From contig JANXSF010000106.1 of NCBI GenBank assembly GCA_025352795.1, positions 23,784 to 87,783 of the forward strand: DNA of 64,000 bases. The letters are read 5' to 3'. Below, one piece after another: positions 9,321 through 17,903 of this stretch. Within the stretch, counting starts at the first letter, position 1, and each line of letters opens with the position of its first letter. Origin of the DNA: Acidobacteriota bacterium. Lineage in GTDB: Bacteria > Acidobacteriota > Terriglobia > Bryobacterales > Bryobacteraceae. The notes under the pieces were generated by a model that did no database searches, was not told the origin of the DNA, and worked only from the letters and a program-made list of their open reading frames with translations. The translations under genes were made by a program, and so were the position numbers.

Positions 9321-10141
9321 GCACCGTACAGCACGCTATCGTCCCCTAACTTTGCCGGAAGCACATTGATTCGGGCCTTCGACCATGGCGTGATTTGCCG
9401 CCTCAGTTCCTGTCGCAACGGGATGAACAGCTTGTCTGCGGCCTTGCTAATGCCTCCGCCAATCACAATACATGCAGGGTTCAAAATCATGATGGCTGAC
9501 TTCAGTCCCATCGCCAAATCCACCACATACTTCGCAGTGAATTCCGCATCTTCCAGTAATTCCCTGGCTGTCTTGCCGTAATCTTTTTCCAACCACAGGC
9601 CGCAGCACATCCGCTCAAAGCATCCTTTGGAACCGCATAAACATTGCGGCCCGTTTGGATGAATAGTCATGTGACCCAGTTCGCCGGCATAGGAATCCGC
9701 CCCGCGATAGATGCCATGTTCCGTCAAAATGCCACCGCCGATGCCCGTGGAAAGGGTCATGTAGAGTAGCGGTCTGTAGCCCACGCCTGCACCGTGAACT
9801 CCTTCCCCCAGCGCGCCCACGTTGGCATCGTTATCCATCAGCGCGGGTAAGCCCAATTCACTTTGGATGAACCCAGGCAAATTGAAATTGCTCCAACCGC
9901 TGACGTGGGTTGACAGAGTCACAACCTGCGTTGGGAAGTCCACAGGACCACCAAAGCCAATGCTACAGCCGGTTAAAGGTAGTTCCTGCATCCATTGCAT
10001 CCCGACCATGCGGATCTGATCCAGCATCCAATCTTTGCCGCCTTGGCGATCTGTAGATCGGGATTCGCGCCGAATCATGCGGCCTTCATCGAACACCGCC
10101 ATGGAAAACTTTGTACCCCCAATATCAATGCACAGAATCAT
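9272..10141 (-). CDS. ROK family sugar kinase
   Basis: The product of about 289 residues is a ROK-family kinase that phosphorylates a hexose or amino sugar with ATP. It has DIGGTKF at the N-terminus (phosphate-binding loop), DNDANVGALGE (sugar binding and catalytic aspartate), STGIGGGI, and the zinc-binding ROK signature GHMTIHPNGPQCLCGSKGC. I start at the ATG at 10141; a TTG two codons upstream at 10147 is an alternative. The start overlaps the end of the PfkB gene, so it is the last gene of the cassette beginning at 14213. Its 3' end overlaps the convergent dehydrogenase by 49 bp. Confidence 0.88.
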   Translation of the reverse strand: MILCIDIGGTKFSMAVFDEGRMIRRESRSTDRQGGKDWMLDQIRMVGMQWMQELPLTGCSIGFGGPVDFPTQVVTLSTHVSGWSNFNLPGFIQSELGLPALMDNDANVGALGEGVHGAGVGYRPLLYMTLSTGIGGGILTEHGIYRGADSYAGELGHMTIHPNGPQCLCGSKGCFERMCCGLWLEKDYGKTARELLEDAEFTAKYVVDLAMGLKSAIMILNPACIVIGGGISKAADKLFIPLRQELRRQITPWSKARINVLPAKLGDDSVLYGAYELATSMQTLPTPSA

Positions 10142-11111
10142 TTTCAACCACCAACAGTTCCAACCAGGATGCTGTGCCCGTGCCAGGTTTCATGATGGTC
10201 ACTGCAGCAACGGCATTGCCGAACTTTACAGCGGGCTCAGCGGAACCTGTCACGCAGAATGCCATGGCCGCGCCGGCTGAAAAGCTATCGCCTGCGCCGC
10301 AAATGTCCACAGGGTTGTCCACTTTGGTGGTTTCGATCAACAACTCGCCGTAGCAATCAACCAGTGTTACGCCATCGCCCCCATGAGTCACCAGTAGCAC
10401 GGGTGCTTCTGTTAAATCCCTCAGTTGGTCAAAGTCCACTTCTCCAAAAGCCCGCATGCAAGCTGCGTTGGCTTCATCTTCGTTGACCTTCACAATCACT
10501 TTACGAAATAGTTCCGCACGCATACGGGAATCCACCCAAATGATCTTTTCCGGATTTTCTGCGGCATGGCGCTCCAATTCCAAACGCAGTGCAACTCCCA
10601 CCACTCCGCCGCGCTCAGTTTCGGCCTGGTCAGAAACCAGGATCACATCAAATTCCGAAGCAACACGACGAAAAGTGTTCAGTAATTCTTCTTCGGCTTC
10701 TTTGGGAAGGTCGCCATCGGTAATAAAGTCCAGTCGTGGACGATCTTCAATACGGGTCCTTTCATTAATGATTTTGGTGTAGGTGAACGTGGTCCAGTGT
10801 GGGTGTTTCAATAAAAGATTGTGCTCAATATTCCTGGCTTCCAGAGCTTGGCGAAGTTCATAACCAGACCCATCATCGCCGGTCACTCCCAGAACGGAAA
10901 TCCTTCCAACACAAAGTGCGGCAAGATTGTTGGCCACCGTACCACCAGCCCCCGGCGTAATTTCAGTCCCGGTTACAGCAACACGTGGGATGCCGGTTTC
11001 CCGCGAAGGCTGCGCCAAATTAGGATCATAGTGGCACCAACGATCCAAACAAATATCGCCCACTACGAGTGCCGACAGCTTTGGAAACCGGGAACGCAAT
11101 TGGAAGATCAT
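10125..11111 (-). CDS. PfkB family carbohydrate kinase, HldE/RfaE kinase-like
   Basis: The 328-residue product has the PfkB ribokinase fold: an N-terminal VVGDICLDRW segment, the glycine motif PGAGGTVANN, and the C-terminal GAGDSFSAGAAMA with the catalytic aspartate. The opening and the GGTVANN motif resemble the kinase half of the heptose enzyme HldE (RfaE), which makes heptose-1,7-bisphosphate, but no nucleotidyltransferase half is present. It overlaps the preceding gene by four bases and the following ROK kinase by about 17, so all three are translationally coupled. The context suggests phosphorylation of an uncommon sugar; a heptose is one possibility. Confidence 0.82.
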   Translation of the reverse strand: MIFQLRSRFPKLSALVVGDICLDRWCHYDPNLAQPSRETGIPRVAVTGTEITPGAGGTVANNLAALCVGRISVLGVTGDDGSGYELRQALEARNIEHNLLLKHPHWTTFTYTKIINERTRIEDRPRLDFITDGDLPKEAEEELLNTFRRVASEFDVILVSDQAETERGGVVGVALRLELERHAAENPEKIIWVDSRMRAELFRKVIVKVNEDEANAACMRAFGEVDFDQLRDLTEAPVLLVTHGGDGVTLVDCYGELLIETTKVDNPVDICGAGDSFSAGAAMAFCVTGSAEPAVKFGNAVAAVTIMKPGTGTASWLELLVVENDSVH

Positions 11112-12079
11112 ACAAGGCCAACATAAGCGCGCCGCAGGGCAGGGAAGGTGGCGCGGTGATCGCCACAGAAATAAAAGCTTGATCCGCCATCAGCTACAGT
11201 GCGCACAAGAATGGTCTTGTGGGGTCGGAAATAATAGCCAGGATCTGCCTTGGTTAACTCATGGTGAATATCGCCCTGAATTGGAACCAGGTCGAACACA
11301 GCGGTTGTGAAATCGCGGACGTGCTTGCCATGTTGATGGGCCACGTTGCGCGACATAGCCAGTGCCTTCAAATAAACTTCTGGTGCCATAATAGCTGAAC
11401 CAAAGCTTAACATCACACCAGATTCCAAGTTTTCCACGGCGGCGGCGAAGATCAAAAAATCGCGATAACTGGCTTCACCCAAGCCCGCCCCGTCACAATT
11501 GGGATGCTCATGAAGAATGTCGTAGCCAATTCCCACGTGCACCGTAATCGGCACGGATAGTCGATATGCTGCTGCAATTACGCTGAGGTCCTTGTGTGGG
11601 TAATTACTTTCTTCAATGCGTCGACCAACGTTTTCACCCAAGCCCAGTTGCAGTTTGGCAGCTTCCACAATCCAATCATTGAGTTCACCAGTTTCCTTCC
11701 ACAGGCCAAACTCACCGGAACGGATATAGCGGGCCACGCTTTCCGTTGTGGCACCAATGCGGGCCACTTCATAGTCATGAATGGCCCCCGCACCATTCAT
11801 TGCGATATGAGTAATGGCACCGCGTTCCATCATGTCGATGATGTGGCGGTTTGTACCAGCACGCAACAGGTGTGCGCCCATCATTAGAATGCGCGAAGCC
11901 TTCTTCTGTTTTGCTGCTGCCAATCGTTGTGCAATTGTGGCAAGGTCGGGATGGGTGAACTCAGCCGTCGGTTCGTCAAGGGACATCCAACGGGTCAACG
12001 GCAGATCATGAACGCGCTCGGCAAGAGGCTTGATAATCAACCGGGAGCGATCGAATTGAGGGTACTTTGATCCGGCCAT
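11108..12079 (-). CDS. conserved protein of unknown function, possibly deoxyhypusine-synthase-like fold
   Basis: I do not recognise a characterised function for this 323-residue soluble protein. It has ordered, family-like motifs: MMGAHLLRAGTNRHIIDMME, THIAMNGAGAIHDYE, VPITVHVGIGYDILHEHP, and SGVMLSFGSAIMAPEVYLKA. The alternating strand-glycine-helix pattern suggests a Rossmann-like fold, and from memory the motifs recall proteins annotated as deoxyhypusine-synthase-like; this is weak. It sits between a HAD hydrolase (3-nt gap) and a PfkB kinase (4-nt overlap), so it probably acts on the same phosphorylated sugar or nucleotide-sugar. No signal peptide or membrane segment is visible. Confidence 0.7.
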   Translation of the reverse strand: MAGSKYPQFDRSRLIIKPLAERVHDLPLTRWMSLDEPTAEFTHPDLATIAQRLAAAKQKKASRILMMGAHLLRAGTNRHIIDMMERGAITHIAMNGAGAIHDYEVARIGATTESVARYIRSGEFGLWKETGELNDWIVEAAKLQLGLGENVGRRIEESNYPHKDLSVIAAAYRLSVPITVHVGIGYDILHEHPNCDGAGLGEASYRDFLIFAAAVENLESGVMLSFGSAIMAPEVYLKALAMSRNVAHQHGKHVRDFTTAVFDLVPIQGDIHHELTKADPGYYFRPHKTILVRTVADGGSSFYFCGDHRATFPALRRAYVGLV

Positions 12080-12082
12080 GAT

Positions 12083-12883
12083 TTAGAAAATGGTGCGGAA
12101 CAACTCATCGCGATCAGAAAAATGCGGCACAATCCAATCGGCCCCAACGCCCACCAGACGGTCTCGCTTCCATTGGTCCACCTGCGCGCAATGGGGTTCA
12201 TCGCTAGCCACACCCACGGCAACTCCACCCACGGCTTTCACGTTCTCAATTTCTACGTAACCGTCACCGAAGCCCAGAAATTGGTCCCCTTTGAACTCTG
12301 CGGAAGAAATCAGACGCTGGATCAGAATCGCTTTAGAGAAAACTTTGTAATCGTCCAACGCGCCGTAAACGCCGCCGTCAAAGTACTTGTCCACTTGTAA
12401 AAGTCGGGCTTCGTTTTTCACGTAAGCATCGTCAGTGCCACTGGCCAGATACATTTTCATGCCCCGTTCTTTCAATCCGTCAAGCAGTGCGAAGGACCCT
12501 GGAACCAGCCATTTTTCAGGCGATGTATGGCCGCTTTCCAGCTCTTCAATCCGACCCTTAATGCGCTCCCATAAGCGGTCCAAATACATTTTCTTATAGA
12601 CCAGTGGATCTTCTGCGGTGCCACCACGGGCGGTAATGTTATCGGCCAGTTCAATCATCTGATACATGGTTTGCTTACCAGTCAGACGACCGACAAACTC
12701 TTTCACCAGGGTGGTGAGGTCTTCTTCTTTTTCACCGGTTTTAAGATCGGCAAGAATCTCAACCATCATCGGGACCATCACTTCAACCCAGCCAGAGCGG
12801 ATGACGGACAACGTGCCGTCGAAGTCGAACAGGGCCACACACGCATTCTTTGCGGACGCGCCGGGCCGTAGGTTTTCAATCAT
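12083..12883 (-). CDS. HAD superfamily hydrolase
   Basis: This 266-residue protein is a HAD phosphatase. Motif I is FDFDGTL (nucleophile and general acid/base aspartates), motif II is YLASGTDD, and the late acidic motif is GFGDGYVEIE. A helical cap lies between motifs I and II (about residues 30-130), as in type C1 HADs. It probably removes a phosphate from a sugar phosphate made or used by the adjacent kinases. It lies 3 nt before the unknown 323-aa gene and 37 nt after the MocA oxidoreductase gene, all on the same strand. Confidence 0.85.
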   Translation of the reverse strand: MIENLRPGASAKNACVALFDFDGTLSVIRSGWVEVMVPMMVEILADLKTGEKEEDLTTLVKEFVGRLTGKQTMYQMIELADNITARGGTAEDPLVYKKMYLDRLWERIKGRIEELESGHTSPEKWLVPGSFALLDGLKERGMKMYLASGTDDAYVKNEARLLQVDKYFDGGVYGALDDYKVFSKAILIQRLISSAEFKGDQFLGFGDGYVEIENVKAVGGVAVGVASDEPHCAQVDQWKRDRLVGVGADWIVPHFSDRDELFRTIF

Positions 12884-12920
12884 TGCTTTCTATTTTCGCA
12901 TGGTATGCAAGGCGTCGCCG

Positions 12921-14213
12921 CTACTTCAACTTTGGTAATCCCCATGGCTTGCGTTCCACACGTGCCAGCAATTGATTTGCATCGCGATCTCCAATGAACT
13001 CCTCTTTATCCGCATCCCATCGCAACTTGCGACCGGTCTTGTAAGCGATGCTGCCCATCAGTGCGATGGAAGTGGAACGATGACCTTGTTCGATGTCCGC
13101 AAACTGTTTCCGTTCGCCTCGCAGTACCGCAATAAACGCCTGACCATGGGCGTTGGTGGCGTCGGCCGATTGCTTGTTGACGCGCTCCATACGATCAGCC
13201 TCCGGATAAATTTCATATCCTACGCGATCAGCAAATAATACGCCGTTGGTGCCATAGAATGCCATTCCGTTGGGACGGTCAATGTCCCCTTTGGTGTTGT
13301 AATACTTCATGCCTGGAGTGCGTCCGCCCAGGCCATGACCGGCAATGTTGGAAGCTTCGTAACTCATGATGAACCCAGGATATTCGTAGGTCACCTGCAG
13401 GGTATCTGGAACATCGCCAATATGGGTCAAGGCAAATTTGCCGCCGCTGGCTGAAACGGCGGTGGGCCTTTCCACACCCATAATTTGATGTATCGTATCA
13501 AAGCGATGGGTGCCGTAATCAGTAATGTAGCCGTGCGAATAATCGGAGAACCAACGATAGGTTCCAAGGTGACGCAGCTTGTTATAGGGAACCAGCGGAG
13601 CGGGTCCGCAGTACATGTCCCAATCCAAACCATCGGGGGTCGGCGAATCAGGGGCACTGCCAATTCCCTTGGGGAACATGTTGATGAAGTTCCAAACGCG
13701 AACGTAATGGACCTTGCCCAACTTACCGCTTTGGATAATATCGGCGATCTCAGCAAAGTGAGGTGCGGAGCGCTGCTGTGTCCCGGCATAGACGGTGCGC
13801 TTATAGCGACGGGCGGCGTTCACCATGGCCCGTCCTTCATGAATGGAAAATGAAATTGGCTTTTCCACAAACACGTGCTTACCTGCCTGGCAAGCCTGAA
13901 TGGCAGCAGAAGCGTGCCAATGGTCGGGCGTTGCCACATGCACTGCGTCCACATCTTTCATTTCCAATAACTTTCTAAAATCACTGAAAGATTTGGCGTC
14001 GCCACCGGCCCAGATTCGCGCGGCGTCGGCATTATTGCGCCAAACGTCGGCCACGGCAATGTAAGAAGTATTTGGCGCTTGCCGAATAAATCCTGCAACA
14101 TACCGGCCACGTCCGCCGCAGCCAATCAATCCGACATTGATCCGATCATTGGCCCCAAGAATACGTTGTGCTGAAGCCGCAGTCAAAAGAAAAGTTCGAC
14201 GTTTCATCAGCAT
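12921..14213 (-). CDS. Gfo/Idh/MocA family oxidoreductase with Tat-like signal
   Basis: The product of about 430 residues belongs to the Gfo/Idh/MocA family, NAD(P)-dependent sugar or polyol dehydrogenases. It has MKRRTFLLTAASA at the N-terminus, a short twin-arginine-type leader, then the dinucleotide motif GLIGCGGRGR, VATPDHWHA and the family EKP signature in FVEKPIS. Such exported MocA proteins are common in Acidobacteriota and Planctomycetota. The initiation site is uncertain: GTG 14216, ATG 14213 and ATG 14207 are in frame. It is the first gene of a minus-strand run that continues with HAD, unknown, PfkB and ROK, though 37 bp separate it from HAD and its role may differ. Confidence 0.85.
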   Translation of the reverse strand: MLMKRRTFLLTAASAQRILGANDRINVGLIGCGGRGRYVAGFIRQAPNTSYIAVADVWRNNADAARIWAGGDAKSFSDFRKLLEMKDVDAVHVATPDHWHASAAIQACQAGKHVFVEKPISFSIHEGRAMVNAARRYKRTVYAGTQQRSAPHFAEIADIIQSGKLGKVHYVRVWNFINMFPKGIGSAPDSPTPDGLDWDMYCGPAPLVPYNKLRHLGTYRWFSDYSHGYITDYGTHRFDTIHQIMGVERPTAVSASGGKFALTHIGDVPDTLQVTYEYPGFIMSYEASNIAGHGLGGRTPGMKYYNTKGDIDRPNGMAFYGTNGVLFADRVGYEIYPEADRMERVNKQSADATNAHGQAFIAVLRGERKQFADIEQGHRSTSIALMGSIAYKTGRKLRWDADKEEFIGDRDANQLLARVERKPWGLPKLK

Positions 14214-14317
14214 CACTGTATCGCAAATTGAACCGATTTTGGATTTAACACCGGGTTACTTGACGAAATGGACTGGGTCAGAGACCATGAAGCAAGTCTA
14301 TTTGAGGGTTTGCCCGG

Positions 14318-15031
14318 TTGAACGAAAAACCTACAGTGAGTGTGTTCTTTCCAGCTTTTAATGATGCGCCCTCCGTTGGTCCTTTGGTGGATGCGGCTTT
14401 TGAAGTGCTTGCTCTGCGCGCCAGCGATTATGAAGTGATCGTGGTGAACGACGGCAGTTTTGATGGCACAGGTGAAGTCCTGGCCAGTTTGGAGCAGCAG
14501 TATAGCCCGCGTATGAAAGTTGTAACTCATGCACAGAATCGTGGATATGGCGGCGCGCTGCGCAGCGGGTTTGCAGCAGCGTCGAAAGATTTAGTCTTTT
14601 ACACCGATGGCGATGGCCAATACGACGTTCGTGAACTTAATAAGCTGCTTGATCTAATGACGCCCAGCACGGGCTTGGTCAATGGCTACAAGCTGGAACG
14701 CAACGACCCCCAACATCGCATTTTGATCGGCAGCATCTACAACGCCTTTGCCAGAATACTTTTCCGCATTAAGATTCGCGATGTGGATTGTGATTTTCGC
14801 CTGGTCCGCCGTGAACTGCTGGAAAAGTTTCATCTTACTTCTACCAGCGGAACTATTTGTGTGGAACTGGTTCGGAAGTTGGAATTAAGCGGTTGCCGGG
14901 TAGTGGAAACAGGCGTCCATCATTACCCGCGCCTGCATGGTCGCAGCCAGTTCTTCCGCGTCCGTTCCTTACTGAAAACCTTGGCACAACTGATACGGCT
15001 CTACTTCCAATTGGTCATACTTAAACAATAA
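14318..15031 (+). CDS. family 2 glycosyltransferase (DPM-like)
   Basis: This 237-residue GT-A enzyme transfers a sugar from a nucleotide donor, probably onto polyprenyl phosphate. It shows VFFPAFNDAPSV, EVIVVNDGSFDGTG, the donor-metal motif DGDGQYD and DFRLVRRELL, as in dolichyl/undecaprenyl-phosphate glycosyltransferases. The start is TTG at 14318, with a GAGG about 10 nt upstream; the nearest in-frame GTG (14336) would cut the first strand. It is 2 nt from the DegT aminotransferase gene. A polyprenyl-phosphate sugar of this kind is the donor type that GT39-like enzymes such as those at the window start would use. Confidence 0.85.
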   Translation: MNEKPTVSVFFPAFNDAPSVGPLVDAAFEVLALRASDYEVIVVNDGSFDGTGEVLASLEQQYSPRMKVVTHAQNRGYGGALRSGFAAASKDLVFYTDGDGQYDVRELNKLLDLMTPSTGLVNGYKLERNDPQHRILIGSIYNAFARILFRIKIRDVDCDFRLVRRELLEKFHLTSTSGTICVELVRKLELSGCRVVETGVHHYPRLHGRSQFFRVRSLLKTLAQLIRLYFQLVILKQ

Positions 15032-15033
15032 AT

Positions 15034-16134
15034 ATGCGCATTCCCATGGTGAATCTTCGCATTCCGCTAGCCAGAACTCAAGACGCATGGCGTCACAATC
15101 TGAATCAAATGGACCAGCGTTCCCAATATCTTTTGGGATCGCAAGTGGTGGAGTTTGAGCGGGAGTTGGCCTTGGCATTTAGAGCGAAGCACGCAGTAGG
15201 AGTTTCCAATGGCACCACTGCAATTGAGCTGTGTCTGCGCGATGCGGGCATTACGAATCAAGTAGTAACCACTGCGCTGACCGCTCCGTTTACAGGCGTG
15301 GCCATACAAGCTGCCGGGGCCACTCCCGTATTTGCTGATGTTGATCCAGACACGCTGCTCATCGATTTTGAAAATGCAGCGAATCGTGTCAACCGGCGGA
15401 TTGGTGCGGTGGTTCCAGTTCATCTTTATGGGCGGCCTTGTGACATGGCCAAGTGGCGCCCTGTTGTACGATCTCACGGTTTAGTAATTGTGCAGGACGC
15501 CTGCCAGGCTCACGGTGCGCTTTCCGCGGGAAAGCCGTTCACCGCCTTTTCTCCATATGTCGCTTATAGTTTTTACCCCACCAAGAACCTTGGCTGCCTG
15601 GGCGATGGCGGTGCCATTGTCACCTCAAGAAGCAGGATCGCTTCCAGGCTGGCCTGTCTGCGTGACGGTGGCCGTAAGAATGGGGAACAAGTGAGCCGCA
15701 TGCGCGGTGGCATCAATGCCCGGCTGGACGAAATCCATGCATGTTATCTGAGAGCTTTTCTGCCGCACTTGAACACCTGGAATGAGGAGCGAGCGAAATT
15801 GGCGGCGCTGTACGACGCACTTCTTGAAGGTGTCCCAGCGGTGCGACGTTTGCAAAGTGTCCCAGGCTCAGTGAACCATTTATATGTTGTCCGTGTGAAG
15901 CGTCGGAATCGGTTGCGTAAATATTTGGCTCAACTGGGCATTGGTTCAGCAGTGCACTACCCGGTGCCTTTGCATCTGCATCCGGCCTTTTCTGATTGCA
16001 AGCAAAAGCGCGGAGATTTACCCGTTGCTGAAAAGGCGGCCAAGGAAATTGTGTCGTTGCCACTGTGGCCGGGCATGACCGATTCGCAGGTTCAGGAAGT
16101 GGCTGAAAAAGTTCGTCAATTTTTTAGGTCCTAG
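15034..16134 (+). CDS. DegT/DnrJ/EryC1/StrS family aminotransferase
   Basis: The 366-residue PLP enzyme transfers an amino group to a keto-sugar nucleotide. Visible are VGVSNGTTAIEL, PVFADVDPDT, QDACQAHGA, and SFYPTKNLGCLGDGG, where K184 is the PLP-binding lysine. Length and motifs are those of sugar aminotransferases for surface polysaccharide or antibiotic sugars. It follows the GT2 gene after two bases, so the pair probably makes and attaches an amino sugar. An ATG four codons downstream is an alternative start. Confidence 0.9.
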   Translation: MRIPMVNLRIPLARTQDAWRHNLNQMDQRSQYLLGSQVVEFERELALAFRAKHAVGVSNGTTAIELCLRDAGITNQVVTTALTAPFTGVAIQAAGATPVFADVDPDTLLIDFENAANRVNRRIGAVVPVHLYGRPCDMAKWRPVVRSHGLVIVQDACQAHGALSAGKPFTAFSPYVAYSFYPTKNLGCLGDGGAIVTSRSRIASRLACLRDGGRKNGEQVSRMRGGINARLDEIHACYLRAFLPHLNTWNEERAKLAALYDALLEGVPAVRRLQSVPGSVNHLYVVRVKRRNRLRKYLAQLGIGSAVHYPVPLHLHPAFSDCKQKRGDLPVAEKAAKEIVSLPLWPGMTDSQVQEVAEKVRQFFRS

Positions 16135-16163
16135 CACGTGCTACTCTAAGGGACTTCTGGCAC

Positions 16164-17666
16164 ATGCCTTCTCGATCGCCACTCCCCAAAGTTTGTATCG
16201 CTCTCGGGTTCGCTGATCCTACACAACTCCTCGCCCACGCGCGCGCCGAGTCTGCAGCGGGTGAGCGATTTCTGGAATTCCGATTGGATTATCTTCCTCA
16301 TCCTGAAGACGGGGTGAAAGTGATTCGCGAGTTTTTAGACAAAGCCCCCGATTGCAATGTGTTGGCAACCTGCCGTCGACATCAGAATCATGGAAAATTT
16401 AATGGCAGTATCGACGAACAAATTAGAATTCTAGAATCCGCCGTCGAAGCTGGTGCCCGCGCCGTAGACGTGGAAGTGGAAACAGCGGAGGCAGCTTACG
16501 CTCGTTTAGAACATCTTCGTACTGAGTGCCATCTGATCATCAGTTACCACAACTTTGATGGAACCCCGCCAATGGAGCCTGTTCTGCGTCGCCTGATGAA
16601 GTTTCCCGCCTACGCTTACAAGTTAGTTACTACGGCCAAGAAACCATCGGACAGTCAGAAAATATTGTCGCTGGCCAAAGGCAGGCAGCGCGATCCGCTA
16701 GTTCTGCTGGCCATGGGCGAAATGGGTTTTCCTACGCGAGTGCTATCCCCGGCGATGGGTGCTCTTTACACATACGCCGCTCCCAATGCATCAGAAGGCA
16801 CGGCCCCGGGGCAAGTTAGCGCTGGTCATCTTCGCAATTTGTATCGCATTGATAAATTCACCAAGGCCGCCAAAATTTATGGAGTGATCGCCAATCCTGT
16901 GCGACATTCTATTTCGCCTGCCGTGCACAATCGCGCCTTTCAATCGCGCCGGATCGATGCTGTATATTTACCCTTTTTGGTGCAACCAACACATCTGAAG
17001 GACTTCATGCTGTTGGCCGATCAAATGCCCATCACAGGTTTTTCGGTCACCATTCCGCACAAGCAAAAGATCATCCGTTATTTGGATGTTGTTGATTCGC
17101 TGGCTCGTCGTATTGGGGCAGTCAACACCGTATGGAAGAAGTCTGGTAAATGGCGAGGAACCAATACCGATGTGGTTGGTGTCACAGGTCCGTTAAGCAA
17201 GAAAATCCGCCTGGCAAAATCGTCCATTCTGATTGTGGGTAATGGTGGCGCAGCCCGTGGTGCGGCCTTCTCACTGGCCGATGCCGGTGCGCAGGTCTCT
17301 ATTGCCGGGCGCAATCCTGACCGTGTGCGAGCCTTGTGCAAGGTATGCGGGGCCACTCCTTTGATGAAAGAGCAATTGAAGTCACAGCACTTCGACGCCG
17401 TTGTGCATGCTACACCCATTGGAATGTTTCCCAATCCCGATGATTGTTTTTTCCCCGATTTGATTCCAGCCGACCTGGTAATGGACATGGTCTACAATCC
17501 AATGGAAACGCTTCTTATCAAACGTGCAAAAGAGCAGGGCAGGGAAGTGATTGCGGGCATAGAAATGTTTCTGGAACAAGCCGGGCAGCAGTTCAGTATC
17601 TGGACTGGGGAATCGGCACCAAAGCCAGTCATGGAACGTGCGGCGCTAGAAGCGTTGGCGGGATAG
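16164..17666 (+). CDS. aroDE: bifunctional 3-dehydroquinate dehydratase / shikimate dehydrogenase (AroD-AroE fusion)
   Basis: This 500-residue protein fuses two successive shikimate-pathway enzymes. Residues 1-220 are type I dehydroquinase: EFRLDYL, the histidine of SYHNF (H129) and the Schiff-base lysine of YKLVT (K153). From about residue 236 follows shikimate dehydrogenase: GVIANPVRHSISPAVHN, SVTIPHKQ, GAVNTV, GTNTDVVG and the NADP loop GNGGAARGA. It converts dehydroquinate to shikimate for aromatic amino acids. The same order of domains occurs in plants and some bacteria. It lies 29 bp after the aminotransferase gene. Both active sites look complete. Confidence 0.94.
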   Translation: MPSRSPLPKVCIALGFADPTQLLAHARAESAAGERFLEFRLDYLPHPEDGVKVIREFLDKAPDCNVLATCRRHQNHGKFNGSIDEQIRILESAVEAGARAVDVEVETAEAAYARLEHLRTECHLIISYHNFDGTPPMEPVLRRLMKFPAYAYKLVTTAKKPSDSQKILSLAKGRQRDPLVLLAMGEMGFPTRVLSPAMGALYTYAAPNASEGTAPGQVSAGHLRNLYRIDKFTKAAKIYGVIANPVRHSISPAVHNRAFQSRRIDAVYLPFLVQPTHLKDFMLLADQMPITGFSVTIPHKQKIIRYLDVVDSLARRIGAVNTVWKKSGKWRGTNTDVVGVTGPLSKKIRLAKSSILIVGNGGAARGAAFSLADAGAQVSIAGRNPDRVRALCKVCGATPLMKEQLKSQHFDAVVHATPIGMFPNPDDCFFPDLIPADLVMDMVYNPMETLLIKRAKEQGREVIAGIEMFLEQAGQQFSIWTGESAPKPVMERAALEALAG

Positions 17667-17700
17667 TTCCCACAGCTCCGATTTCAAGGATAATAGCCAA

Positions 17701-17901
17701 ATGACCTCGCAATTCACACGTCGCCAATGGGCGGCTCAATTTGCAGCGCTCCCTTTGCTTGCGCAACAGCCGCAAACTTTGCCAGCTACAGTCGTCGAAG
17801 ATACCGATCAAGCGCGTGCACGGACAAAATTATTGTCAGCGGAACTTGCCGCTTTTTCTATTCCTATGCACACCGAACCAGCTTTCCAATTCAAGGCATA
17901 A
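17701..17901 (+). pseudogene. Tat leader and N-terminus of the amidase, out of frame
   Basis: A 66-codon frame starts with TSQFTRRQWAAQFAALPLLA, a twin-arginine-type signal, and runs to PMHTEPAFQFKA before a TAA at 17899. In exported acidobacterial amidases a similar stretch directly precedes the catalytic domain, which here is read in another frame from 17904. The simplest reading is a one- or two-base indel near 17890-17935 that separates the signal from the enzyme. A sequencing error cannot be excluded. Confidence 0.55.
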
Positions 17902-17903
17902 GC

